From an uncultured Agathobaculum sp. (GTDB taxonomy: Bacteria; Bacillota; Clostridia; Oscillospirales; Butyricicoccaceae): 35,494 bases of DNA. This document shows positions 26,701 through 31,821 of the stretch, piece after piece. The notes under the pieces were generated by a model. It saw nothing but the letters and a program-made list of their open reading frames with translations, searched no databases and had not been told where the DNA came from. Numbering within the stretch: the stretch's first letter is position 1; the number at the start of each line of letters is the position of its first letter. Where the stretch lies: positions 1 to 35,494 of the forward strand of contig CAKSVR010000021.1 in assembly GCA_934504345.1 (NCBI GenBank), read 5' to 3'. Made by a program: the position numbers and the translations under genes.

Positions 26701-27306
26701 GTCATCGACCGAATAATAGCCCAGACGTTCCGCGCGGCGAGTATCGTAGTCGCGCCGGTCCATATCCAGCCATGTGCCGGAGGCTGCGGCGGGCTTGCTG
26801 GCGGTGTTGGATTCATAATACAGGCCATCACACGCCGTGCCGTAGAAAACAGAGTACACCTGACCGCTCGTTACATCAATTTCGATGCAGATTGCGGCGT
26901 TCAGCACACTTTTATCGTAGGTATCATTCTCGAGCAGCTCGGCCACGAGCGCAGCATCGCCGTCAAGATCACCTGCGGCATACTCGCCCTTTTCCAGACG
27001 GATGCCGTAGATACGGCCGAATCGGTCGTTATCCGTATCATACCGCCGGTCGAGCGTGCCCTCGCGCTTGACCTTGCGGCTGAACGTTTCCCACTCGCCG
27101 CCGGTGCGATAGTACGTCAGCGAAGACTCCGCCGACAGATACATGGTCTTGGCATAGGATTCGTTCTTACGGAACTGCGAAAGATGGATATAGCCGGTCA
27201 GATTCGGCACAGCAATGGCAAAAAGAATGCCCATAATGACCAGCGTTACGATCAGCTCCACCATCGTGAAACCGCCTTTTTTACGCTCTGTGCGCTGCTG
27301 TGTCAT
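17779..27306 (-). CDS. Giant modular prepilin-adhesin (3175 aa, GLUG repeats)
   Basis: The first gene of the pilus operon. The N-terminus is a complete type IV prepilin: leader MTQQRTERKKGG, cleavage before Phe13, then FTMVELIVTLVIMGILFAI with Glu at mature position 5, and a pilin-like domain to about residue 200. A strand-rich linker runs to about 490. Residues about 490-2115 hold some 40 divergent GLUG-type repeats (core GG-I/V-V-G followed by N-x-G and often NC), a beta-helix-forming motif of secreted adhesins and proteases. Residues about 2235-3175 look like a series of Ig/Fn3-type domains. The C-terminus (AVERTFS) has no LPXTG or membrane anchor, so attachment must be through the pilin helix. 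ATG 27306 follows AAAGGAGG; the in-frame GTG at 27351 lacks one. It is far larger than ordinary pilins. A surface or pilus-tip adhesin is inferred. Confidence 0.93.
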   Translation of the reverse strand: MTQQRTERKKGGFTMVELIVTLVIMGILFAIAVPNLTGYIHLSQFRKNESYAKTMYLSAESSLTYYRTGGEWETFSRKVKREGTLDRRYDTDNDRFGRIYGIRLEKGEYAAGDLDGDAALVAELLENDTYDKSVLNAAICIEIDVTSGQVYSVFYGTACDGLYYESNTASKPAAASGTWLDMDRRDYDTRRAERLGYYSVDDVTNVVNLDMTKLKITSINLVNSETLSLNWSSNSKSSDKDVRYQICFYNNENKQQLLSMEFKPIELNGSTMSLPVRVGDSTNVNYTFPLEYDQTNKRFSLTLDAMMNAALQKELKSNETAKKASSTSITRFGGALEKPLTIYATIQAFPNEDQLNPGDEYQPSTVVTSNTANSMFGDGTNSTSCEVAAFRHLSNIRYMDENETRTFAVTAHALDWNSDSVRVYQTGDHGTLPWLRGSETAFPSIPKLSSKQSLDGNSGLLNRIVSVLTGGNTISNLKLDEDSVADGSEYLGLFQRNEGSIINLKLANPSVKVTSDSLEGVGAVCGFSSGSLKDSEVTGAAVDVNLSGSTNAQGIGGFVGVAEPADGNSKINNLGTSGSVIGVLPSSSKTRGIGGIVGKLIINGSYPAKLQNEADVTGNRTVGGVVGYAGIRDDASGNASGNATGQDISNCTNEGLVLSSADVENDVGNGAQGKYIGGIVGYAYKTSFGSCTSRAGYANGYQYKASDESKLRGWYVGGIMGYSDGAVMYNCSTKANGYVLGGNYVGGIVGGTSTTSQQVFHTGSGSSTKVTTNASYVVGRSYVGGIVGINQGNSIIENCVNTGVVAGYGSYIGGICGANMSDSTDSPTILNCASYVSDTHNKIYDLVTGWGATGSFAGGLTGYNSGVIKFDDKAAISTRSVAGIVVGKDYVGGVIGFNDEKGTINVAYKLIGGRVRATGDCAGGLVGLNASTELLEQTLTIQPSSVQGRYYVGGAIGANVVNPTADITVNGLTVNNSLGTITAEAYCGGLIGYQRTYTAENLGGKQFQEALSDGTLLPGIREGNVPGAAATSLNNHTITITAKDNSSLKTASNNMTIRAYAYAGGIVGYCESRTKMYVKDCLNAGGFERPTLTSSLSSGVNMETYLSAQGYAEAAKALHTELAGSTMCVSIIGGVVGVNGENHVIDHCGNTGTMNGLDAMGGVVGLNEGLVTGCTLSGSMGSATQDCIGGIAGLNVGKAVSKTYGTLNYEAGTITGCVTAKDITVTGKDTVGGIVGCNIGYSNGSKTIGGTVKDNRSSANVSGASRVGGIAGENGGAITLSSTPAGKRRVNGSGSGVGGVIGVNTATGQLEASGGAAGEVIAADSKLTVQGDTKVGGIVGINRGQLGGTSISLLTSAAQVRASNGGAGGIVGAQEGTGATTILSYAKNIGQVTANKGAAGGIVAINGTKETAAAANGANVVQNCIGLGTVTSNDGYAGGVVSENYGTVNECTVGNDSDKTGIISRSVEAAGAICAVNHAGSTVSGSALGSNITISGGASIVGAVVGDNYGTVSDTTLSGQPEYDVSANALTIGGAVGRNSAGGTVKNVNVSAEFTKFSKYKYLGGVVGENCAAAAAEDENVTTAAAQVLACRYTGTISEGKSTVGNCYGGIVGLNRGELKNSSVSALTITAAGVYTATSTSSAEEKERLSSHIGGIAGKNEQTGEIEQCYIDNTSSSLITVGSGMVGGVTGYNKGTITQSGDKSTETLMKNVTKVSELLANAKAQSLSADTTWVAWQDAQVENMRFNGNGGKALKDGRTMQIIVSSNGNLGGVAGYNAPTGELSRCVSGSWLLVNKSDSISVGTGGIVGMNESEKDLSFLLNRAFVGRQLTKQNTSRFAGGIIGTQSNKTTSDWTIENCINYGTVYGYLSHYSGGIVGQWTNNGGTVENCYNYGNLQTTYETGWVGASGGIVAQLYHAASGQDFNIISCQNHGSVFGRDGASYYHWENSRKVKDCANDSAGILGNVTVYATNDIKAAQKFTINVSDCVNAPGVKIYSSSMASGIVGYFSTDTASSVNGGPIGTSTANIVLNIDRCRNYAETLVGGNNYIAGIFGDRYKDGTVAQDNTYIQNCYSVIGSGAGTSTGIVSLNNASLSSSLSGDKVGNNYYFFDTWGLTNTDGYAFGSSNTRNESRKGFSRMVAYGYWAGSDGKWANKSFAAIAGPQLGVIDYTDNRMYYNVTAANSTIDEHGIIRTNINGSDQITGRILFTMPDTPTYREIAQTNGHGASWLCPLLYRKNTVFNTEQKLFDEYVRENYRTMEHGQTDKKLDTSFTVDLKQQTDGSFDVSIEDTDRPLYYEGTVLVDGKEVMSNLRFIPNQKGQGQWNTTLTMGNNTYGSGITTGTFQLPESLAAGMAGMTVTLKVRAVSLFEDTAPSDEVLASTNNVAVLPQPDVSLRLYWVQTEGGTAARYKASLNNYDAYAAFNNWKVTLKLGSQTKVLNSSKPTELMNGENIKELIVTATAEETGGIQPAAVTQTIPTDTPSSPYTPDGKIKSLDISYSGSTVDDFTITASLTVNESTMDTPPIYRIEVIGDENGKEIVFTYADVLTAAGNAAAANFTNLPEQYFAGDVTNRRVRAWYAASGLGPVYTYGDTEMAVYPDNNYHAEAALTYRTYDADGKPHDKTVYSFVVKQENHFGGYIKTANLNIKPLAAPKLDEPVKLVENGSMSYKFSWTQPNESGARYTVKLTGIVKKTDSDGKVTEQRIGIPTAEDYKDDTDTSFIINADDWRYTQVELVVTRVGAKDTGQVGLSEKGTYDVQQRLERPGQPSVTNTDTNELVYTIGWSAISDQTGCGQYRIYIQPQNGTAVPLGDPVEADTGTSHYTVERDLEPYAGQTVTIYLVAEAADSSGYANSPNGISYTMTVPTRINEPQINWKYNWNGTETTVSASDFANGGLTVTVTPKTGTNSVPPGGSTYLLKATIIAADGKKIDYPENGSVLAMAESGSSYICDLTELSTKYAGCKVTFEARISQSAGQVSSAWVSSRPTTLPRVKLDMPMASLNSIMQTIEINHSIIANGLAEKQNWTAQQTGLSWNRVENANRYRIELTDSTGSSPTVTTIIVNTDGNSTEIKANGKITVVSEESDWYTVKQGSMAKGSYTTANGTRYYSYTLDTLFRVSGDTFTLCLPNVDSLTTRDGQTLQVTNGVQITKVSITALNNSTDRYTDSDAVERTFS
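21070..25840 (-). repeat. Coding GLUG-type repeat array (about 40 units)
   Basis: Within the giant pilin-adhesin, a motif of the form Y-V-GG-I-V-G-x-N-x-G-x-I-x-NC recurs about every 35-55 residues. Clear units include YVGGIVGINQGN, AMGGVVGLNEG, KVGGIVGINRGQ, CYGGIVGLNRGE and YSGGIVGQWTNN. The units are diverged at the DNA level, so this is an old expansion rather than a recent tandem slippage. The boundaries are approximate. Confidence 0.85.
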
Positions 27307-27373
27307 CGCTGCTGCCTCCTTTCTGCTCGCCTGACTTGCAAATGGACACACTGCCCAGTTTTTTCATGGTAAC

Positions 27374-27402
27374 ATTTTAGCAAATTCCACGTTTTCTGTC
27401 AA
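27374..27402 (-). promoter_or_regulatory. Strong promoter of the type IV pilus operon
   Basis: On the minus strand, a perfect TTGACA (27402-27397), an exact 17-nt spacer and TAAAAT (27379-27374), with an A/T-rich upstream region. Transcription should start near 27367, giving a leader of about 60 nt. That is too short for a c-di-GMP riboswitch, and none was seen. Confidence 0.85.
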
Positions 27403-27478
27403 GTATCGACCGCGTTTTCCCGAGATTACTCGACATTTCCGTCACTTTTTGTCATTTTTTCTATCCTGCACCCGCAGA

Positions 27479-27519
27479 TAAAAAAAGCAGAGCCGCCGAA
27501 AAAACCTCGGCAGCCCTGC
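27479..27519 (-). terminator. Terminator of the apt-permease operon
   Basis: On the minus strand, GCAGGGCTGCCGA (27519-27507) pairs with TCGGCGGCTCTGC (27499-27487) with two G-U pairs, followed by seven T. It separates purine salvage from the pilus promoter. Confidence 0.88.
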
Positions 27520-27542
27520 TGCAAATCTTTATAAATCCTTTA

Positions 27543-28904
27543 TCAGAGGAAGATGTACTTGAGTACGAACAGCACTGCCAGAACGTACATCAGCGGAGCG
27601 ATCTTCTTGCTCTTGCCTGCTGCAACATTCAGCAGAACATAGGAGATAACGCCCAGCGAGATGCCCTCGGAGATGCTGTAAAACAGCGGCATTGCGATGA
27701 TAGCGAGGTAAGCCGGGATGGACTCGGTCAGGTTGTCCAGCTCGAAGCTGATCTCGGTTACGGTGCCTACCATCAGGAAGCCGACCATGATGAGCGCCGG
27801 AGCCGTCGCAAAGGACGGGATGGCGGTGAAGATCGGTGCGAACAGCGTGGAAACGAGGAACAGGATGCCGGTTACCAGCGCGGTCAGGCCGGTGCGGCCG
27901 CCGACTGCTACGCCGGATGCGGACTCAACAAAGGTGGTGGTGGTGGAAGTACCCAGGATTGCACCTGCGGAGGTCGCGATGGAGTCCGCCATCAGCGCGG
28001 GCTTGATGCCGGGCAGCTTGCCGTCCTTGTCGAGCATCTTCGCCTTGGTGGCAACGCCGATCAGCGTGCCGAGGGTATCGAAAATGTCAACGAACAGGAA
28101 CGAGAAGATGACAACGATAAAGTTTACGATGCCGACTGCGCTGAAATCCACGTTGAAGCACTGGCCGAAGGTCAGGCTCAGCTTGGAGAAGTCGGTCATG
28201 CCCCAGCTCGGGAACAGGGAGTAGAAGCCTGCATCCGGCGTCGGGACGTAAATACCGGTTACCTGACAGATCATGCCGAGGACCCAGGTCAGCAGGATGC
28301 CGTACAGGATGGCGCCCTTCAGCTTGCGGGTGTAGAACACCGCCGTGAAGAACAGGCCGATCAGAGTCAGCAGCGCGCAGATACCGGCGGTGTGGAAGTT
28401 CTCCGGGAAGCTGATGATGCCGACCAGCGTTGCAGAGTCCACGCACAGGCCGGAGTTCTGCAGGCCGATAAAGGCGATGAACAGGCCGATGCCGACCGAA
28501 ACGCCCTTTTTGAGCGTCAGCGGGATGGCATTGAAGATGGCCTCACGGATGTTGGTGAGCGACAGGACAATGAAGATCAGGCCCTCGATGAATACGGCCA
28601 GCAGCGCGACCTGCCAGCTGTAACCGTAGCCCGCAACGACCGTGTACGCCATAAAGGCGTTCAGGCCCATGCCCGCAGACAGCGCGAACGGCAGATTTGC
28701 CATAAACGCCATGCACAGCGTACCGAGGCAGGAAGCCAGCGCGGTAGCCAGCAGGACTGCGGTGGTATCCATGCCGGTGGAGCCGAGCACGCTCGGGTTA
28801 ACGGCGAGGATGTACGCCATGGTCATAAAGGTAGTGATACCGGCCATGACTTCGGTCTTGACTGTGGTTTTGTGTTCCGATAGCTTGAATACACGTTCAA
28901 ACAT
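27543..28904 (-). CDS. AzgA-type purine (guanine/hypoxanthine/adenine) permease
   Basis: A 453-residue polytopic nucleobase permease of the NCS2/AzgA family (B. subtilis PbuG/PbuO relatives), taking up purine bases with protons. Evidence includes the N-terminal TEVMAGITTFMTMAYILAVNP signature, the ALSAGMGLNAFMAYT segment, and the ESASGVAVGGRTGLTALVTG motif of the substrate-binding half. Hydrophobic helices cover the whole length. ATG 28904 has AGGGGG upstream. It follows apt by 56 nt without a terminator; the gap has only a small AGGC-GAAA-GCCT tetraloop hairpin. The pairing with apt indicates uptake plus conversion of purine bases to nucleotides. No purine riboswitch was seen. Confidence 0.93.
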   Translation of the reverse strand: MFERVFKLSEHKTTVKTEVMAGITTFMTMAYILAVNPSVLGSTGMDTTAVLLATALASCLGTLCMAFMANLPFALSAGMGLNAFMAYTVVAGYGYSWQVALLAVFIEGLIFIVLSLTNIREAIFNAIPLTLKKGVSVGIGLFIAFIGLQNSGLCVDSATLVGIISFPENFHTAGICALLTLIGLFFTAVFYTRKLKGAILYGILLTWVLGMICQVTGIYVPTPDAGFYSLFPSWGMTDFSKLSLTFGQCFNVDFSAVGIVNFIVVIFSFLFVDIFDTLGTLIGVATKAKMLDKDGKLPGIKPALMADSIATSAGAILGTSTTTTFVESASGVAVGGRTGLTALVTGILFLVSTLFAPIFTAIPSFATAPALIMVGFLMVGTVTEISFELDNLTESIPAYLAIIAMPLFYSISEGISLGVISYVLLNVAAGKSKKIAPLMYVLAVLFVLKYIFL

Positions 28905-28960
28905 CGAATAACCCCCTTTTTATTTTAGGCTTTCGCCTTGATTACAGTGAAAGGAACCCC

Positions 28961-29485
28961 TTATTTCCCCTCATAAGCCACAACGGTTTCCGCCGGGCAG
29001 GTCTTGATGCGGTCGCGGCCGTGCAGGCCCTTGAGTTCCAGCAGGCAGACGACCTTGACGACCTTTGCGCCCAGCTGCTCGAGCAGATGGACAGCCGCCT
29101 CGAGCGTGCCGCCGGTGGCGATCAGGTCATCGACAACGACGATCTTCATGCCCGGCTTGATGTCGTCACGGTGTACCTCGATGGTTTCCATGCCGTACTC
29201 CAGCTCGTAGGACATACGCGAGGTAGCGCGCGGCAGCTTGCCCTGCTTGCGGATCGGGATGAACGCCTTGTGCAGATTGTACGCCATCGGTGCGCCGAAC
29301 AGGAATCCGCGGGACTCCAGACCGGCAATGGCATCGCACTCCACACCGTCGAGCAGCGCCGTCATTTCGTCTACCGCCAGATGAAATCCGTCCGCATCGC
29401 CCAGCACGGTGGTAATATCCCGGAAGATAATGCCCTCCTTCGGGAAATCCGGAATGCTGGTGATATATTGTTCAACCTTGCTCAT
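28961..29485 (-). CDS. apt: Adenine phosphoribosyltransferase
   Basis: A 174-residue cytoplasmic enzyme that joins adenine to PRPP to form AMP and pyrophosphate. The N-terminal signature IPDFPKEGIIFRDIT is typical of Apt, GLESRGFLFGAP is conserved, and the PRPP-binding loop VVVDDLIATGGT is complete. The length is standard. ATG 29485 has GAGG 5-6 nt upstream and an AGGAGG further back. It is the first gene of an operon with the AzgA permease, transcribed from the promoter at 29578-29606 and divergent from the GGDEF gene. Confidence 0.96.
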   Translation of the reverse strand: MSKVEQYITSIPDFPKEGIIFRDITTVLGDADGFHLAVDEMTALLDGVECDAIAGLESRGFLFGAPMAYNLHKAFIPIRKQGKLPRATSRMSYELEYGMETIEVHRDDIKPGMKIVVVDDLIATGGTLEAAVHLLEQLGAKVVKVVCLLELKGLHGRDRIKTCPAETVVAYEGK

Positions 29486-29577
29486 TGAACCTCAATTGCC
29501 TCCTTGTCCCTGCCTGTGCCGCAGAGCTAAATTCTGCTGTTTTTACTATTTAACACGCAAAACAGCGATACAGTTAT

Positions 29578-29606
29578 ATATTATCAAATCCCGCCGTTTG
29601 TTACAA
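29578..29606 (-). promoter_or_regulatory. Promoter of the apt operon
   Basis: On the minus strand, TTGTAA (29606-29601), a 17-nt spacer and TAATAT (29583-29578). The leader is about 85 nt and has no recognisable riboswitch. Confidence 0.6.
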
Positions 29607-29676
29607 GAGATTGATTGTACGAAATGCAGAAATTTTAGTATGAATATTCTTACAGTCCTACGAATTTGTATTCTTT

Positions 29677-29724
29677 CCGCCGAAAAATTTGCAGTTTCCC
29701 GGCAAATCGTTGATTTTTCGGCGG
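29677..29724. promoter_or_regulatory. Inverted repeat overlapping the GGDEF promoter (operator candidate)
   Basis: CCGCCGAAAAAT (29677-29688) and ATTTTTCGGCGG (29713-29724) are a perfect 12-bp inverted repeat with 24 nt between. A nested ATTTGC/GCAAAT lies inside. The right arm overlaps the -35 box and spacer of the promoter at 29710-29738. Confidence 0.5.
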
Positions 29725-29738
29725 TAATATGCTATTCT
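29710..29738 (+). promoter_or_regulatory. Promoter of the GGDEF gene
   Basis: TTGATT (29710-29715), a 17-nt spacer and TATTCT (29733-29738), 80 nt upstream of the start codon. Confidence 0.5.
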
Positions 29739-29818
29739 TTAATCATACAGGATGACAGCCTTTTACGGCTTCTGCCGCTGTGTACTGCGGCATTTTACGA
29801 ATGGACGGATGATGAATA

Positions 29819-31144
29819 ATGAACAGATACAATCAGGAAGAACCGATACCGCACACACAGGCGGACAAGCCCATCGATGTTTCACAGGAGATCTCCAGCT
29901 CGATACAGCAGATGTATCTCGGCATCGCCAAGGTCGATCTGAACACCAACCGCGCCGTTGTGCTGCACAGCATGATACCCAAGGAGGTCGCCGGCGAGTA
30001 CGACTGGGCGAAATATCTCGAACGCTATGCACAGCACTACATCCAGCCGGCCGACCACAAGCGCGTAATGGATTCCTTCACCACGGAGGCGCTCAAGCGG
30101 TATGCCGCAAACGACAAGCGCTTTTTCACCTGCGATCTGTCCTCATTCGAGCTCGATCTGAACGAAAAGCACGTTACCATGATCGCATTCATGCCCGCCG
30201 GACAGGACAGCACCGCCTATGTGCTCGTGCGTAATGCGGGCGTTGACTATCTGCTGCGCTCGATCGTCAACCAGTATGTGTACGATACCTGCGATTATTT
30301 CATTTATCTGGATGCCAAGCACAACAGCTACAATATGTTGAGCGGACTGGAAACCACGCCTCTGCCGTCCGCGCACTGCGACGATTATCAGGCCGAGATC
30401 GTCAAGTATGCCCGCGATTTTGTCGCACCGGAGGATCAGGAGATGGTCATCCGCGAGACGAGCCTGCCGCGTGTCATCGAACAGCTGGAAAAGCACGGCG
30501 TGCATTCGTTCACGCTCGGTCTGATCGAGCCCGACCGCGGCTACACCCGCAAACGGCTGGATTATCACTATTACGACCGGGAAAACCAGATGATCCTGCT
30601 CTCGCGCACGGACATCACGGATATATACTTAGAAGAGGAAAACAAGCGCAAACAGCTCGAAGCCGCGCTGCTCCGCGCCCAGACCGACCCGCTGACCCGC
30701 CTGTGGAATGTTCAGGCGACGATGGATAAGATCAACGAAGCGCTGATGGACAGCGATGCCCGTTACGGCCTGCTGTTCGTCGATCTGGACAACTTCAAGC
30801 AGATCAACGACACGCTCGGCCACCCGGTCGGTGATCAGGTGCTCCGCGAGGTTTCGGCGGCGCTCAAGGCCTGTGCCGGTCCGCAGGACATTGTTGGCCG
30901 TGTCGGCGGCGACGAATTTGTGTTCTTCTCCCCTGTCCCGCACGGCATCGAGGCGCTCCGCCGCCTCGGCGCACAGCTCGGCGCACAGATCCGTTCGGTG
31001 ACGGCGGGCGGCAAGCCCATTTCGGGCAGCATCGGCATTTCTGCCGCACCCGAGGACGGACGGGATTACTATACGCTCATCCGGCAGGCCGATGCCGGTA
31101 TGTACCGCGCGAAAAAGTCGGGCAAGGATCGGTTTTGCTTCTGA
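29819..31144 (+). CDS. GGDEF-domain protein, probable diguanylate cyclase
   Basis: A 441-residue protein with no signal peptide or membrane segment, so probably cytoplasmic. Residues about 25-270 read like two PAS-type sensor units. A short helical linker (EEENKRKQLEAALLRAQ) leads into a GGDEF domain from about 285. The active site is intact (GGDEF at 363-367, preceded by FVDLDNFKQINDTLGH), so c-di-GMP synthesis from two GTP is likely. The inhibitory RxxD site is degenerate (GPQD), so product feedback may be weak. The ATG at 29819 has only a poor ribosome site (GGATGATG), suggesting low expression. Terminator at 31152-31178. It lies 2.5 kb from the pilus operon promoter, whose PilB carries c-di-GMP-binding type motifs. 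Confidence 0.9.
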   Translation: MNRYNQEEPIPHTQADKPIDVSQEISSSIQQMYLGIAKVDLNTNRAVVLHSMIPKEVAGEYDWAKYLERYAQHYIQPADHKRVMDSFTTEALKRYAANDKRFFTCDLSSFELDLNEKHVTMIAFMPAGQDSTAYVLVRNAGVDYLLRSIVNQYVYDTCDYFIYLDAKHNSYNMLSGLETTPLPSAHCDDYQAEIVKYARDFVAPEDQEMVIRETSLPRVIEQLEKHGVHSFTLGLIEPDRGYTRKRLDYHYYDRENQMILLSRTDITDIYLEEENKRKQLEAALLRAQTDPLTRLWNVQATMDKINEALMDSDARYGLLFVDLDNFKQINDTLGHPVGDQVLREVSAALKACAGPQDIVGRVGGDEFVFFSPVPHGIEALRRLGAQLGAQIRSVTAGGKPISGSIGISAAPEDGRDYYTLIRQADAGMYRAKKSGKDRFCF

Positions 31145-31151
31145 AAATGCG

Positions 31152-31178
31152 AAAAGACCGCGTAAGCGGTCTTTTTTT
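31152..31178 (+). terminator. Terminator of the GGDEF gene
   Basis: AGACCGC (31155-31161) pairs with GCGGTCT (31166-31172) around a GTAA loop, flanked by AAAA and a run of seven T. Confidence 0.9.
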
Positions 31179-31264
31179 CTGCGGATTTGCTGATTGAAAA
31201 CCGAGGATGGAAAATGAACGCTGTGTCTGCGTGAATGCCGAGCACGCACTGCATACTGCTTCGG

Positions 31265-31302
31265 CTCTCTCCACTCTCCACTCCTCACTCTTCACTCTCA
31301 AC
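31265..31302 (-). repeat. GA-rich dispersed repeat, copy 1
   Basis: A run built of short units (CTCTCCACT, CTCCTCACT, CTTCACTCT on the plus strand). Its last bases contain the stop codon of the neighbouring minus-strand gene. An inverted copy, matching 24 of 26 bases, is at 34258-34283. The stretch 31179-31264 holds nothing else recognised. Confidence 0.6.
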
Positions 31303-31678
31303 ACGGATTCTCCATTTGCTCCCGCATCCACCGCATCAGCATCCCCACAATATAGATCTGCTGCTCCGCCGAAAGCGGCACGCCCTGCGGAATGCCGTGC
31401 CACTTCTCCAGACAGCCCCGGCAGCAGCAGGCGGTTGCGTGCTGCGCGATGAACACCGGATGCCCGCGCATCGGCGTCTGCTTGCCGTCATTTTTCGGCT
31501 GTGCGGGCGCGAGCCGCTTGGAAACAAAGTCCGCTGCGTGGTCCGCGATGGTGTTCCAGCCTTTTTCCCGAATGTACTGTTTATCCTGTGCCTTTAGGCG
31601 AAAGCGGCTGCGAAAGTTCGATTGGGATAGCCGCACGAGCATCTGCACGTAGGTCTGCTGCCGCTGTTTGTCTGTCAT
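31298..31678 (-). CDS. DUF4186-like protein (126 aa)
   Basis: A small protein of a conserved but uncharacterised family that I recall as DUF4186. Its core is highly characteristic: RLAPAQPKNDGKQTPMRGHP, then FIAQHATACCCRGCLEKWH, then a C-terminal amphipathic helix. The conserved His and three consecutive Cys plus one more (HATACCCRGC) look able to bind a metal or act in redox chemistry, but no function is known to me. The ATG at 31678 has GAGAGG upstream; the frame is open for 42 more codons, but these run through the promoter. It is divergent from pcrA. Confidence 0.8.
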   Translation of the reverse strand: MTDKQRQQTYVQMLVRLSQSNFRSRFRLKAQDKQYIREKGWNTIADHAADFVSKRLAPAQPKNDGKQTPMRGHPVFIAQHATACCCRGCLEKWHGIPQGVPLSAEQQIYIVGMLMRWMREQMENPC

Positions 31679-31702
31679 TGTGCTCACCTCTCTATATAAT
31701 AT

Positions 31703-31731
31703 AGTATACTCCCATCGGCTTTTCTCCGCAA
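31703..31731 (-). promoter_or_regulatory. Promoter of the DUF4186-like gene
   Basis: On the minus strand, TTGCGG (31731-31726), a 17-nt spacer and TATACT (31708-31703), 25 nt before the ATG. Its -35 lies 14 bp from that of the divergent pcrA promoter. Confidence 0.6.
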
Positions 31732-31745
31732 TTGATACAGAACAT

Positions 31746-31774
31746 TTGTTTTCTTTTCCGGAATATGATATACT
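31746..31774 (+). promoter_or_regulatory. Promoter of pcrA
   Basis: TTGTTT (31746-31751), a 17-nt spacer and TATACT (31769-31774), followed by a leader of about 40 nt. Confidence 0.65.
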
Positions 31775-31821
31775 ATCTCTGCATTTGATTATCCGTATCT
31801 TCAAACGAAACGAGGAAACCT

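Noticed and set aside
27306..27367. A GTG start at 27351 for the giant pilin, and a 28-codon ATG frame starting at 27367 in the leader.
   Set aside because: The ATG at 27306 has an ideal AAGGAGG and gives a normal short prepilin leader. The GTG and the small frame have no ribosome site and lie almost at the transcription start.
27307..27373. A c-di-GMP riboswitch controlling the pilus operon, as known for pilin genes in some Clostridia.
   Set aside because: The leader is only about 60 nt and lacks the GEMM-type conserved elements.
29486..29577. A purine riboswitch upstream of apt and the permease.
   Set aside because: I could not find the conserved three-way junction core, and the leader of about 85 nt shows only weak local hairpins.
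29409..29819. A 136-codon plus-strand frame ending TAATG at the GGDEF start, suggesting a coupled leader gene.
   Set aside because: Most of it runs antisense through apt and the promoter region, and no start codon lies after the predicted transcription start.
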